Source: JAEUMW01 sp963734295
GTDB taxonomy: Bacteria; Pseudomonadota; Gammaproteobacteria; Burkholderiales; JAEUMW01
Reading direction: 5' to 3'
DNA: 64,000 nucleotides
NCBI GenBank assembly: GCA_963734295.1
Contig: CAVTGS010000021.1
Coordinates: 1-64,000, forward strand
Below are positions 16,523 to 26,963 of the stretch, one piece after another; the stretch's first letter is position 1, and the number at the start of each line of letters is the position of its first letter. Made by a program: the position numbers and the translations under genes. The notes below the pieces were generated by a model that was given only the letters and a program-made list of their open reading frames with translations, was not told the origin of the DNA and made no database searches.

Positions 16523-17561
16523 TTACACTGCGGTCTTCTTGCGGGCGTCGGTCGCCGTAGTGAAGGCGTCGGAGAAAAAAGCGTCCTCGGGCAGACGGCA
16601 GTGCGTCGTGAAATCGCGGTGCGCCGCTTCCACCATGACCGGCGCGCCGCAGGCGTAGACCTGGTAACCGGAGAGATCGGGGTGATCTTCCATGACCGCG
16701 CGATGCACGAAGCCCGATACGGCCGCTCCACTCGTCCTCGGGCCGTGCCTCCGACAGCACGGGCACGTAGCGAAAGTTCGGGTGCGTCTCCACCCACCCA
16801 CTGGCCAGCCCATCGAGGTACAGATCGGGACGCGTGCGTGCGCCCCAGTACAGCACCATGGGACGCTCGATGCCGCGGTGAAAGGCGTGCTCGACCATAC
16901 CCTTGATCGGCGCGAAGCCGGTGCCGCTCGCGAGGAAGATGATCGGCTTGTCGCTGTCTTCGCGCAGGAAGAAGGTGCCGAAGGGTCCCTCGAAGCGCAG
17001 GATCTCGCGCTCCTTCATGCGGGTGAAGACGTGTTCGGTGAAGGTGCCGCCGGGGTAGTGGCGCAGGTGCAGCTGCAGCAACTCGTCGTCGTGGGGCGCA
17101 TTCGCCATCGAGAAGGCGCGCCGCTTGCCGTCCTTGGTCAGGATCTCGATGTACTGCCCGGCCAGGAACTGCAGACGCTCGTTGGCGGGCAGCCGCAGAT
17201 GGAGCGCCATGACGTCGGGGGCAAGCCGTTCCATCTTCTGCACTCGACATGGCAGGGTCTTGATCGGGATGTCCCGCACGGCGCTGATCTCGCGCGATTC
17301 GATCACCAGATCCGAGAGCGGGCGCGCCTGGCAGAAGAGGGCGAAGCCCGCTTCGCGGTCGGCGTCGGGCAGCGCCGTGGGCTGGTAGCGGCCGTAGTCG
17401 ACCGTGCCTGCCACGATCATCCCCTTGCACGTGCCGCACGCGCCGTCACGGCAGCCGTAAGGCAGCGGGTAGCCCTGGCGCAGCGCCGCCGCGAGAACGG
17501 TTTCGTCGGCCTCCACGTCGAACACGTGGTCGCTCGGTTTGATGGTGACGCGGCGGGTCAT
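16523..17561 (-). CDS. 2Fe-2S ferredoxin-NAD(P)H flavin reductase (CDP-6-deoxyglucoseen-reductase-like)
   Basis: About 345 aa after correction. The N-terminal plant-type ferredoxin domain has YGCRDGACGTCKG plus a later ALFCQA (four cluster Cys). Next come an FAD domain (RRAFSMANAPHDDELLQLHL, RxxS type), a glycine loop (GGTFTEHVF) and an NAD(P) domain (IIFLASGTGFAPIKGMVEHA, YWGARTRPDLY, YACGAPVMVEAAHRDF). It resembles AscD/DdhD reductases, but many betaproteobacteria keep such a gene away from deoxysugar clusters, so the electron acceptor is unknown. A frame break near 16714 (CGTATCGGGC) is repaired by removing one G. Convergent with hemY. Confidence 0.85.
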
Positions 17562-17629
17562 GGTGGTCCTTTCGAGTCCGCCCGGGGCGGGTGGGCCGGC
17601 GGCCGGCCGAATTCCTTCACGTTGCGACG

Positions 17630-18509
17630 ATGCGAAGATTGTTGATCGTAGGCTGCGGCGACGTGGCGCTCCGCGCCGCGCCGCTGCTCGCCCGGCGCTA
17701 TCGCCTGTATGGCCTGTCGCATCGGCCGGAGCACCGTGCCGCCCTGCGCGAGCGCGGCATCACGCCCATCGCCGGCGATCTCGACGACCGCCGCCGGCTG
17801 CGGCGCCTTGCCGGTGTGGCGCACGATGTCCTGCACCTCGCACCGCCGCCCCCGCGCGGGCGCAAAGACGAACGCACCGCGCGACTCCTGGCGGCTCTTT
17901 GCGGCCGCGGAAGTCTACCACGGCGATTCCTGTACATCAGTACCTCCGGGGTCTATGGCGACTGCCGCGGCGCGCTGGTCCCGGAGACCCGTCGGGTCGC
18001 CCCCGGCACCGATCGCGCACGCCGTCGGGTCGATGCGGAGCGCAGGCTGCGCGCGTTCCAGCGCCGCACCGGGGTCCCGGTCTCGGTCCTGCGCGTGCCC
18101 GGCATCTATGCGGCGGATCGACTGCCCGCTGCCGCGCCTGCGGGCCGGTACCGCCGCGCTCGTGCGCGACGAAGACGCGTTCTCGAACCACGTTCACGCC
18201 GATGATCTCGCACGCATCTGTGCCGCGGCCTTGCGGAAAGGGCGGCCGGGGCGCGTCTATCACGCGGTGGACGAGAGCGAGCTGCGCATGGGCGACTATT
18301 TCGATGCCGTGGCCGATGCGTTCCACCTTCCACGGCCGCCGCGCGTGACCTGGGAGGTGGCGCAGGCAACCCTTTCGCCGGAGCTGCTCTCCTTCATGGG
18401 TGAATCCCGCCGGCTTTCCGGCGCTCGGCTGCACCAGGAACTCGGCGTGCGGCTGCGCTATCCCACGGTTGCGAGCGCGCTCGCAGAGCTGACCGGGGAA
18501 ACCCGTTAG
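17630..18509 (+). CDS. NAD-dependent epimerase/dehydratase-like SDR (YeeZ-like)
   Basis: About 292 aa after correction. The Rossmann start is RRLLIVGCGDVALRAAPLLA (GxGxxA rather than the usual GxGxxG). STSGVYGDCRGALVPETR matches the Ser/Tyr active-site region of atypical extended SDRs, although the YxxxK lysine is not obvious. FSNHVHADDLARICAAALR and VYHAVDESELRMGDYFDA are typical of NAD-epimerase C-termini. A frame break near 18125 (CTGCCCGCTG for CTGCCGCTG) is a probable one-C insertion. Substrate not readable; proteins of this type are often annotated as sugar epimerases or as YeeZ. Confidence 0.75.
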
Positions 18510-18512
18510 AAT
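18507..18512 (+). promoter_or_regulatory. Putative -10 box for cutA-dsbD-tlpA
   Basis: TAGAAT immediately at the stop codon of the epimerase gene, only 15 bases before the cutA ATG. A transcript from here would have an almost absent leader. No clear -35 is visible. Confidence 0.35.
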
Positions 18513-18527
18513 CGAGCGTGATCGTCG

Positions 18528-18884
18528 ATGACCGCCGTGGACATCCTTCTCATCTTCACCAATCTACCCGACCGCGCGAGCGCGCTTGGCCTGGCGCGGG
18601 ATCTGGTCGAGGCGCGTTGTGCCGCCTGCGTGAACGTGCTCGGCGGTTGCACATCGGTCTACCGCTGGCAGGGCGAGATCGAGACGGCGGAAGAGGTCCC
18701 GGTGCTCATCAAGACCCGGTCGGCCCTTTACGGTGCGGTGGAGCAGGCGATTCGGGCGCGGCATCCGTACGACGTTCCCGAGATCATCGCGGTGCCCGTG
18801 TCGCAGGGGCTGCCGTCTTATCTCGAATGGGTGGAGACGGCGACCCTGCCTCCTGCCTCGGACCGCATAGCTGGCGCGGATTAG
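18528..18884 (+). CDS. cutA: Divalent-cation tolerance protein CutA
   Basis: 118-aa trimeric CutA1. Characteristic NLPDRASALGLARDLVEARC, AACVNVLGGCTSVYRWQGEI, EVPVLIKTRSALYGAVEQAI and HPYDVPEIIAVPVSQGLPSY, matching the family's strand pattern and metal/ligand-site Cys and His. CutA is linked to copper tolerance and often precedes dsbD, as here: the dsbD GTG start follows the cutA stop codon with no spacing. Intact frame. Confidence 0.95.
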   Translation: MTAVDILLIFTNLPDRASALGLARDLVEARCAACVNVLGGCTSVYRWQGEIETAEEVPVLIKTRSALYGAVEQAIRARHPYDVPEIIAVPVSQGLPSYLEWVETATLPPASDRIAGAD

Positions 18885-18885
18885 C

Positions 18886-20703
18886 GTGATCGGCATCCGG
18901 CTTCTCGTCCTTCTGTGGTTCGCGACCTTTGTCGTCGCGGCCAACGCGGCGGGCGGCGCGGGTGACGCCCTCAAAGCTTTCGGTAGTGGCCAATCGGAAC
19001 CTGACTTCCTTCCGCCCGAAAAGGCGTTTCGGGGTCGAGGCGACGATGCGCGACGCGAGTTCCGCCGTCGTGCGTTTCGCGCCGGCTCCGGGCTATTACC
19101 TGTACAAGGAAAAGCTCGCGTTCCGTGCGGACGGCTCGGGCGGGGCAGCGGTCGCCGGCGTCGCCCTCCCCGCCGCGGAGGTGAAGCAGGATCCTACCTT
19201 CGGCTCTACCTACGTCTACCACGAGCCCTTCGAAGCCGTGATCGAGTTGAGCGGCGGCGGCGGCGGCCCGCACCACTCTTGCGGTCGATTATCAGGGCTG
19301 CGCCGAGCAGGGGCTCTGCTATGCACCCATGACGAAGACCTTCGCGCTGGATTTTGCGGGTCGTTCGGCGACGCCGCTGCCGGCGGCGGTGCACGGACGG
19401 CACCGTCGCCGAGGACAGCCGCATCGCCGTGACCCTGCGCGACGGCAGCCTGTGGGCATCGGTCGCAGCCTTCTTCGGGTTCGGGCTGCTGCTGGCGCTG
19501 ACGCCCTGCGTGTTTCCCATGATCCCGATCCTGTCCGGCATCATTGCCGGGCAGGCGCATGCGGGGCTCTCGCATACCCGCGGTTTCATACTCGCGCTGG
19601 CGTATGTGCTCGGCATGGCGCTGACCTACGCCGCGGCCGGGGTCGCGGCCGGGCTCTCCGGTACCATGCTGTCGGCCGTCCTCCAGAGTCCCTGGGTGCT
19701 GGTCACCTTCGCGGCGATCTTCGTGCTGCTCGCCTGCTCCATGTTCGGCCTCTACGACCTGCAGCTGCCGACCGTGCTCCAGAGCAAGCTCGCCGCAGAG
19801 GCCAACCGGCTGCATGGCGGCCACTTCGCGGGGGTGTTCGGCATGGGGTCGGTGTCGGCCCTGATCGTCGGCCCCTGCGTGGCCCCGCCCCTGGCGGGTG
19901 CGCTGCTCTACATCTCGCAGACGCGCGAGGCGTTGCAAGGCGGCGCCGCGCTCTTTGCCATGGGCCTCGGCATGGGTGTGCCACTGCTCCTCATCGGGGC
20001 CACGGGCGGCGCGGTATTGCCGCGGTCGGGGCCCTGGATGGAAGCAGTCAAGCAGGTGTTCGGGGTGGTAATGCTCGGCGTCGCGATCTGGCTCGTCTCG
20101 CCGCTACTGCCCGCGGTGGTGGTCATGCTCGCCTGGGCAGCGCTTTTCATCTGCTCGGCGATTTTCCTGCACGCCATCGACCCGCTGCCGCACGGGGCCT
20201 CCGGCTTTCGCAAGCTCTGGAAGGGCATGGGCGTGATTGCCCTCATGGTCGGCGTGGCCTTGCTCGTGGGCGCCCTGTCCGGCGGTCGGGACGTGCTGCA
20301 GCCGCTCGCCGGACTGCGCGCCGCGGGAGGCGGCCCGGAGCAGGCGCTCCAGTTCCAGCGGGTACGCAACGTGGGAGAACTGGAAGCGCGTCTCGCGCAG
20401 TCGCGTGGCACGCCCGTGATGCTCGACTTCTACGCCGACTGGTGCGTCGCCTGCAAGGAAATGGAGCGCTTCACGTTCACGGACGACCGCATCCGCGCCC
20501 GGCTCGACAAGTTCGTCCTGCTGCAGGCGGACGTGACCGACAACACCGCGGAGGACCGTGCGCTCATGCAGCGCTTCAGCCTGTTCGGCCCTCCCGGGTA
20601 CATCTTCTTCTCGGCGGCGGGGAACGAGATCTCGGGGCTACGCGTGACCGGCTTCAAGCCCGCCGACATCTTCCTGGACATCCTGAAGCAGGTCAGCGGC
20701 TGA
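18886..20703 (+). CDS. dsbD: Thiol:disulfide interchange protein DsbD
   Basis: About 604 aa after correction. It moves electrons from cytoplasmic thioredoxin across the inner membrane to periplasmic DsbC/DsbG/TlpA-type partners. All three redox pairs are visible: N-terminal domain DYQGCAEQGLCYAP, membrane domain LALTPCVFPMIP and GPCVAPPLAG, and C-terminal thioredoxin domain FYADWCVACKEMERF. Eight membrane helices lie between about 19450 and 20300. Three frame breaks, all in the N-terminal third (near 19035, 19268 and 19398), are each repaired by removing one base. GTG start directly after cutA; the stop overlaps the tlpA start. Confidence 0.93.
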
Positions 20704-21239
20704 TGAGCAAGCTGCGGTGGGCCGCGCTCGCCGCGGCGGTGGCGATCGTCGCCGCCGTCGCCGGGGTTGCCGTCCGCAGCCTCTTGCTCGACGACGTGAA
20801 GCCCCCCGCAGCCGCAGCCGCGTCCGGCGACATGCTCGAGGCAGCCTTCGCCGACCTCGCGGGAACGCCGCAGCGCCTCGACCAATGGCGCGGGAAGGTG
20901 CTGGTCGTGAATTTCTGGGCGACCTGGTGCCCGCCCTGCCTCAAGGAGATTCCCGAGTTCATCCGGATGCAGAACCGGTATCGCGAGCAGGGGCTCCAGT
21001 TCGTCGGCATAGCCATCGACCAGCCGGACAGAGTGGCGGCGTTCGCCGACGAGATGCGTTTCAACTACCCCGTGCTGATAGGCGCCCTCGAAGCGGTGGA
21101 GCTCCTGCGCGCGCTCGGCAATCAGCACGGCGGCCTGCCGTTCACGGTGGTGTTCGACAGGAGCGGTGCCATCGTCGCAACGGAGCTGGGAGCGTTCGAC
21201 GAGCCGAAGTTATCGCGGCTTATCGAACCACTTCTGTGA
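20703..21239 (+). CDS. TlpA-like membrane-anchored thioredoxin
   Basis: 178 aa. N-terminal anchor (LRWAALAAAVAIVAAVAGVA) and a periplasmic thioredoxin/peroxiredoxin-like domain with the redox motif FWATWCPPCLKEIPEF, followed by QFVGIAIDQPDRVAAFADEM and the cis-Pro loop GGLPFTVVFDRSG. TlpA/ResA-type reductases typically reduce haem-attachment or copper-site thiols using electrons from DsbD, whose gene it overlaps by one base. Intact frame. Confidence 0.92.
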   Translation: MSKLRWAALAAAVAIVAAVAGVAVRSLLLDDVKPPAAAAASGDMLEAAFADLAGTPQRLDQWRGKVLVVNFWATWCPPCLKEIPEFIRMQNRYREQGLQFVGIAIDQPDRVAAFADEMRFNYPVLIGALEAVELLRALGNQHGGLPFTVVFDRSGAIVATELGAFDEPKLSRLIEPLL

Positions 21240-21337
21240 CGTTCGCGGCATATTGTGAGATTTTCGGCGCGCCGCGTGCTTCCGGCAGGCGCAGCGCGGA
21301 CTGGACGAACTGTGCCGAACTGCGTCAAACTGCGAGG

Positions 21338-21797
21338 ATGTCAGCCGCCGCCCCGCAGCATATTCTCGTCCTGCACGGCCCCAATCTGAATCTTCTGGGG
21401 ACGCGCGAGCCGGAACATTACGGGCGCGTCACACTGGCGGAAATCGACGAGCGGCTCGACCGCCGTGCAGCAGCAGCGGGGGTGCGGCTCGCAGCGTATC
21501 AGAGCAATTCCGAAGGCGAGCTGGTCGACCGGGTGCACGCAGGATCACGTTCCGGAGTCGACTTCGCGATCGTCAATCCGGCTGCGCTCACGCACACGAG
21601 TGTTGCGCTGCGTGACGCCCTGGCGTCGGTGGCTCTTCCCTTCGTCGAGGTTCACCTGTCCAATGTCTTTGCCCGCGAGGCCTTCCGCCATCACTCCTAT
21701 TTCAGCGATATCGCGGTCGGCGTGATCTGCGGGCTCGGCGCTCGCGGCTACGAGCTCGCCCTCGAGTTCGCGCTCGATTATCCCCTCAGGAGGCTGA
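21338..21797 (+). CDS. aroQ: Type II 3-dehydroquinate dehydratase
   Basis: About 152 aa; third step of the shikimate pathway. Motifs: ILVLHGPNLNLLGTREPEHY (lid and catalytic-Tyr region), YQSNSEGELVDRVH, FAIVNPAALTHTSVALRDAL, VEVHLSNVFAREAFRHHSYF with the catalytic His/Asn context, and VGVICGLGARGY. As written the frame runs without a stop into accB. Removing one C from CCCC at about 21782-21785 produces DYPSGG and TGA at 21795, leaving AGGAGG ideally placed for the accB ATG. I therefore treat the apparent AroQ-AccB fusion as an indel artefact. Confidence 0.9.
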
Positions 21798-21799
21798 GC

Positions 21800-22244
21800 A
21801 TGGATCTGCGCAAGCTGAAGAAGCTGATCGACCTCGTAGAGCAGTCCGGGATCGCCGAGCTCGAGATCACTGAAGGTGAGGAGCGGGTCCGCATCGCCCG
21901 CGTGGGCGCCGCAAGGCCCGGCACAAATCGTCGGCAACGGACCCCAGGCCGCGGCTCCGGTCGCAGCCGGCGGGCAGCCGGTGGCTGCGGCCGCCGCCGC
22001 AGAGCCAGAGGGGCACGTGGTGAAGTCGCCGATGGTGGGCACCTTCTACCGCGCCCCCTCGCCCGGCGCGCCCACCTTCGTGGAGGTGGGTTCCCAGATC
22101 AAGGAGGGGGAGACCCTCTGCATCATCGAGGCGATGAAGCTCCTGAACGAGATCGAGTCGGACAAGACCGGGGTCGTGAAGGCGATCCTCGTCGAAAACG
22201 GCCAGCCGGTCGAGTTCGGTGAACCTTTGTTCGTGATCGGCTAA
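21800..22244 (+). CDS. accB: Biotin carboxyl carrier protein of acetyl-CoA carboxylase
   Basis: About 147 aa. The N-terminus is MDLRKLKKLIDLVEQSGIAE, then a Pro/Ala-rich flexible linker and the biotinyl domain VVKSPMVGTFYRAPSPGAPT with the biotinylated Lys in IIEAMKLLNEIES. It carries the carboxyl group between AccC and AccAD in fatty-acid synthesis. A frame break near 21914 (GCCGCAAGG for GCCGCAGG) separates the two parts, a probable extra A. AGGAGG lies 8 bases upstream of the ATG. Confidence 0.93.
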
Positions 22245-22331
22245 CGTTCCGGTGGCCCCGGTACGCCGCTCGCCGCGCCGTGGGTAGAACGGCCGGCCGA
22301 TCCTGATACTGCGCCGCCTGCTGACGCTCCC

Positions 22332-23690
22332 ATGTTCGAGAAGATCCTGATCGCCAACCGCGGGGAGATCGCGCTGCGCGTCCAGCGCGCCTGCCGCGAG
22401 CTCGGCATCAAGACGGTCGTGGTGCACTCCGAGGCGGACCGCGAGGCCAAGTACGTGCGCCTGGCCGACGAGTCGGTTTGCATCGGTCCACCGCCGTCCT
22501 CGGCGAGAGCTACCTCAACATCCCGGCCATCATCAGCGCGGCCGAGGTCACGGACGCCGAGGCCATCCACCCCGGCTACGGCTTCCTGTCCGAGAACGCG
22601 GACTTCGCCGACAAGGTCGAGCGGAGCGGTTTCGTGTTCATCGGTCCGCGGCCCGAAACCATCCGCCTCATGGGCGACAAGGTGAGCGCGAAGCAGTCGA
22701 TGAAGCGCACCGGCGTGCCGTGCGTGCCCGGCAGCGAAGGGCGCGCTGCCCGAAGCGCCGGCGGAGATCGTCAAGATCGCGCGCGCCATCGGCTATCCGG
22801 TCCTCGTCAAGGCCGCGGGCGGCGGCGGCGGGCGCGGGATGCGCGTCGTCCACACCGAAGCCGCACTGCTCAACGCCGTGGCGACCACGCGCGCCGAGGC
22901 CCAGGCTGCCTTCGGCAACCCCATGCTCTATCTGGAGAAGTTCCTGGAGCGGCCGCGGCACATCGAGATCCAGGTGCTGGCCGACGAGCACCGCAATGCG
23001 GTGTACCTGGGCGACCGCGACTGCTCCATGCAGCGCCGGCACCAGAAGATCATCGAGGAAGCGCCCGCCCCCCACGTGAGCGCCCGCGAGCGCGCCCGCA
23101 TCGGCGAGCGCTGCGCGGAGGCGTGCCGCAAGATCAGCTATCGCGGCGCCGGCACCTTCGAGTTCCTGTACCAGGACGGCGAGTTCTACTTCATCGAGAT
23201 GAACACGCGGGTGCAGGTCGAGCACCCGGTGACCGAGATGATCACCGGCATCGACATCGTGCAGGAGCAGATCCGCATCGCTGCGGGCGAGCGGCTGCGG
23301 ATTCAGGCAGCGCGACATCAGCTTTCGCGGCCATGCGCTCGAGTGCCGCATCAACGCCGAGGATCCCTACAAGTTCACGCCCTGCCCCGGGCGCATCGTC
23401 TCCTATCACCCGCCCGGCGGTCCCGGCATCCGCGTCGACACCCACATCTACGCCAACTACGTCGTACCGCTCCCACTACGACTCGCTGATCGGCAAAGTG
23501 ATCGCTTACGGCGAGAACCGCGACCAGGCGATCGCCCGGATGCGCATCGCACTCTCGGAGATGATCGTGGAGGGAATCCAGCACCAACATCCCGCTGCAC
23601 CAGCAACTGCTCACGGACGCGAACTTCCTGCGCGGCGGCACCAGCATCCATTACCTCGAACAGAAGCTCGCCGCCAACAAGGGCGGCTGA
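22332..23690 (+). CDS. accC: Biotin carboxylase of acetyl-CoA carboxylase
   Basis: About 450 aa after correction (E. coli AccC is 449). ATP-grasp enzyme carboxylating biotin on AccB. Motifs: FEKILIANRGEIALRVQRAC, IHPGYGFLSENADFADKVE, KAAGGGGGRGMRVV, ERDCSMQRRHQ type sequence (here DRDCSMQRRHQK), FIEMNTRVQVEHPVTEM and GKVIAYGENRDQAIARM. At least five frame breaks (about 22505, 22740, 23309, 23472, 23580) are consistent with inserted bases. The gene is essential, so a true pseudogene is very unlikely. Follows accB by 87 bases. Confidence 0.93.
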
Positions 23691-23704
23691 TCGCAGGAAG
23701 ATCC

Positions 23705-24610
23705 ATGGCCTGGATCGCCATCCACTTCGTCGTGCCGGGCGACCGCGTCGAACGGGTGTCCGACGCCCTGCTCGAAGGCGGGGCGCTGTCGGTGGACGCC
23801 GCCGACGGCCATGCGGACACCGCGGCCGAAACGCCCATCTTCGGAGAACCCGGCGCGACCGTCTCGCCGTGGCCGGCGACGCGCTTGACGGCACTCTTCC
23901 CGGCCGGCGCGGACGCCACGATGCTCGTGCGACGCGCGCTCGCCGCGTGTGGCATCGACGGCCGAGGTCGAGCTGCACGCCGGGCGAGTGGACGACGCCG
24001 ACTGGGTGCGTCTGACCCAGGACCAGTTCCAGCCGATCCGGATCTCGGATCGGCTCTGGGTCGTGCCCACTTGGCACACGGCGCCCGATCCGGCCGCGGT
24101 GAACGTCGTGCTCGATCCGGGCGTCGCCTTCGGCACCGGCAGTCATCCCGACCACCCGGCTCTGCCTGGCATGGCTGGCGCGCAAGATCGCGGGCGGTGA
24201 GCGCGTGCTCGACTACGGCTGCGGTTCGGGCATTCTCGCGATCGCGGCCATGAAGCTCGGTGCGAGGGAGGCGGTCGGCGTGGACATCGACCCGCAGGCG
24301 GTGGTTGCGGCCGCCCGCAACGCAGATGAGAATCGCATCGCCGCGCGGTTCGTTGGTCCGGATGCCGAGCGCGGCGGCGAGTACGACATCGTGGTCGCGA
24401 ACATCCTCTCGAATCCGCTCCAGGCCCTCGCGCCGCTGCTCGCCGCCCGCGTCCGACGCGGCGGGTGCCTCGTCCTCTCCGGCATTCTCGAACCGCAGGC
24501 GCAGCACGTGGCGGCGAGCTATGCAAGCGATGCTCCACCTCGCGCCCGCTGCCGTGCTCGACGGCTGGGTGCTGCTCACGGGCACGCGGCCCGCGAGCCT
24601 CGCCACATGA
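23705..24610 (+). CDS. prmA: Ribosomal protein L11 methyltransferase
   Basis: About 300 aa after correction. An N-terminal substrate domain (MAWIAIHFVVPGDRVERVSD) is followed by VPTWHTAPDPAAVNVVLDPG, VAFGTGSHP, the SAM-binding motif LDYGCGSGILAIAAMKLGAR, DIDPQAVVAAARNADEN and VVANILSNPLQALAP. PrmA trimethylates L11. Breaks near 23958, 24148 and 24530 each fit one inserted base. The stop overlaps the next gene's ATG. Confidence 0.92.
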
Positions 24611-25419
24611 GCCTCGCGACCCGCTGCCCGGTTTGCGAGGCGTTGTTCCGGGTGACGCCGGACCAGTTGCGGGCGCGCGCCGGACAAGTCCGCTGCGGGC
24701 GCTGCAACGCCGTGTTCGACGGTCTCGCGCATCTGGTTCCGGAGTCCGGAACGCTGCGCCGCCGCAGGACGAGGCGAAACCGGAGACGGTCGACGCGCCG
24801 CTTTCCGCGATCGCATCGCTCGATTTTGCGGGCGGGACCGGGCGCGTGGCGCAAGAGCGCGGCCGCCGCGACGAGCGCCGGCACGTCGGTGGAACGCCTT
24901 CCGGTCACGGCCGCCGCCCCGATTCGACCGACTGGCTGCGCCGGCAGTGGCGACCGGTCGCGGTGTCCGCGCTGCTGCTGGCGCTCCTCGCGGTGCAGAT
25001 CGGACTCCGGCAGCGGGACATGCTGGCGGCCGAACATCCGGGCCTGCGCCCGATTCTGGTCGGCCTGTGCGGCATTCTGGGCTGCGAGGTCGATCTCCCG
25101 CGCGCGGTGGACCGCCTGTCGATCGAGGGAGACGAAATGATCGCCGCGGATCCGAAAGACCCGAGCCGCGTCGCTGCTCGTCGCCACGCTGCGAAACAGC
25201 GCTGCGTTCCCGGTGGCGTACCCGTCCCTCGAGCTTTCGCTGCAGAATGCGCAGCGAGGAAATCCTGGCGCGGCGGGTTCTCGGTCCGGCCGACTATCTG
25301 GAGGCCGGCAGCGACGTGGCGCACGGTATCGCCGCGCAAGGCGACGTGAACCTCGGCTCGCGCTCGATACCGGCACGTTGCGGGCAGAGGGCTATCGCTT
25401 GTTCCTGTTCTACCCGTAG
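24607..25419 (+). CDS. Zinc-ribbon/DUF3426 membrane protein (MJ0042-type finger)
   Basis: About 270 aa after correction. An N-terminal MJ0042-type zinc finger (TRCPVCEALFRVTPDQL ... VRCGRCNAVFDG, two CxxC) is followed by a variable linker, one membrane helix (VAVSALLLALLAVQIGL) and a DUF3426 domain (ILGCEVDLPRAVDRLSIEGD, YPSLELSLQNAQ, RRVLGPADYLEAGSDVAHGI, ALDTGTLRAEGYRLFLFYP). Conserved partner of prmA in betaproteobacteria; function unknown. At least four frame breaks lie between about 24740 and 25355; one near 25353 and one near 24743 look like deletions rather than insertions. Confidence 0.8.
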
Positions 25420-25468
25420 ACCGCGCTGCGGCCGACTAACTTTCACGGGAGCGTCGGGTGAGGCGCGC

Positions 25469-25474
25469 TACAAT
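25469..25474 (+). promoter_or_regulatory. Putative -10 box for tpx
   Basis: TACAAT followed by CCCGCG, about 53 bases before the tpx ATG; same TANAATC-CG layout as other promoters in the window. Confidence 0.35.
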
Positions 25475-25527
25475 CCCGCGTTCCGGCAACCGCCGTCCAT
25501 CCCCAACCACCCAAAGAGGAGAAGACC

Positions 25528-26031
25528 ATGGCTCAAGTCACTCTCGGAGGCAATCCGATCAGTGTCGCAGGCACGTTTCCCAAGCCCGGCGAGCCAGGCG
25601 CCGGACTTCAGTCTCGCGACGAAGGATCTTGAAGGACGTCGGGCTCGCCGAGTATGCGGGCAAGCGCAAGGTGCTGAACATCGTGCCCAGCCTGGACACG
25701 CCGGTGTGCGCGAAGAGCACCCGCGTGTTCAACGAGCAGGCGGGCAACATGGCGAACACGGTGGTGCTCGTGATGTCCGCCGACCTGCCTTTCGCCATGA
25801 ACCGCTTCTGCAGCACCGAAGGACTCAACAACGTGCGTCACGCTCTCGACCTTCCGCGGCCGCGACTTCCACGGCAAATACGGCGTCGACATCACCGACG
25901 GCGCATTGCGGGGCGTGACCGCGCGGGCAGTCGTGGTGCTGGACGAGAACAACAAGGTCCTCTATTCCCAGCTCGTGCCCGAGATCAAGGAGGAGCCCGA
26001 CTACGCTGCGGCGCTCGCGGCGCTGAAGTGA
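25528..26031 (+). CDS. tpx: Thiol peroxidase (atypical 2-Cys peroxiredoxin)
   Basis: About 166 aa after correction. Reduces peroxides in the periplasm or cytoplasm using thioredoxin. Peroxidatic Cys in NIVPSLDTPVCAKSTRVFNE and resolving Cys in FAMNRFCSTEGLNN, with the usual spacing for Tpx; ends VPEIKEEPDYAAALAALK. AGAGGAG precedes ATG 25528. Three frame breaks (25594, 25631, 25836) each fit one extra base. The stop overlaps the start of the next gene. Confidence 0.93.
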
Positions 26032-26915
26032 TGCGCCGGCCGGCTCGCCAGCGGGCGTTCGGCGACCCGACGCGCTCGCGGCGCTGCTGCTCGCGACTGT
26101 GGTCTCGGTCGTCCATGGCGCGCCCGAGCGGGTCGTCAAGGGCTTCGCAATCCGGAGTCGGTGCTGATCGGGCCGCGCGGCGAGATCTACGTCTCCCAGA
26201 TCGGCGAGTTCGCGAAGGACGGCGACGGCAGCGTGGTGCGGGTGAAGCCGGATGGCACCATCCAGCCGTTCGCGTCCGGCCTGAACGACCCGAAAGGGCT
26301 CACCCACGACGGCATCAACCTGTACGTGACCGATCGCGACCAGATCTGGCGGATCGATCCGCAAGGGCAATCGCCACCGTGTTCGTGAACCGGGCCGCGT
26401 TCCCGATGGTGCCGAAGTTCCTGAACGACATCGTCCACGACGGCGCCGGCCATCTCTACGTCTCCGACAGCGGCGCCAAGGGCGTGGGCGGCGCGATCTT
26501 CAGAATCACGCGCCCGCGGCAAGGTCGATCTCGTCAGCAACTCCGCCCTCGACCCGCTGGTGAAAAGTCCCGAACGGCCTCGTGATCGATGGACCGAACC
26601 GCCTGCTGGTGGTCGATTTCGCAACGGGCGACCTGTACCGCATCTCGCTCAAGACCGGCAAGAGCGAGAAGCTCGCGACGGGCTTCGGCGGCGGCGACGG
26701 CCTCGCGCTCGACCGCAGGCGGCAGCTCTACGTGAGCGACTGGAAGAACGGGCATGTCTGGCGACTGTCCTTGCGCGACCGCAGTCCCAGACCCGGTGAA
26801 GTACGACCAGCACTTCGAGGCGGCCGCGGACATCACGCTCGACGCCTCCGAGCGCTTTCTCATCGTGCCCGACATGAAGGCGGGGACATTGACCTGGCTG
26901 CCGGTCAAGCCGTGA
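26031..26915 (+). CDS. Secreted NHL/SMP-30-like beta-propeller protein
   Basis: About 290 aa after correction. A signal peptide (ALAALLLATVVSVVHGAPER) precedes six-blade-type repeats of the NHL/gluconolactonase class: SVLIGPRGEIYVSQIGEFAK, GLTHDGINLYVTDRDQIWRI, LNDIVHDGAGHLYVSDSGAK, GLVIDGPNRLLVVDFATGDL, GLALDRRRQLYVSDWKNGHV, ITLDASERFLIVPDMKAGT. Probably periplasmic ligand binding or lactone hydrolysis; no specific substrate. Heavily broken by at least five indels. The ATG overlaps the tpx stop, suggesting co-transcription. Confidence 0.75.
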
Positions 26916-26963
26916 CCCTGCGACAGGAGCCGCTCGAGACCCGCGCAGCCGCTGCGCGCAGCG

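Noticed and set aside
15226..17439. A 737-codon minus-strand open frame opposite hemY
   Set aside because: Antisense to hemY with low-complexity composition; its right part is an out-of-frame copy of the reductase gene.
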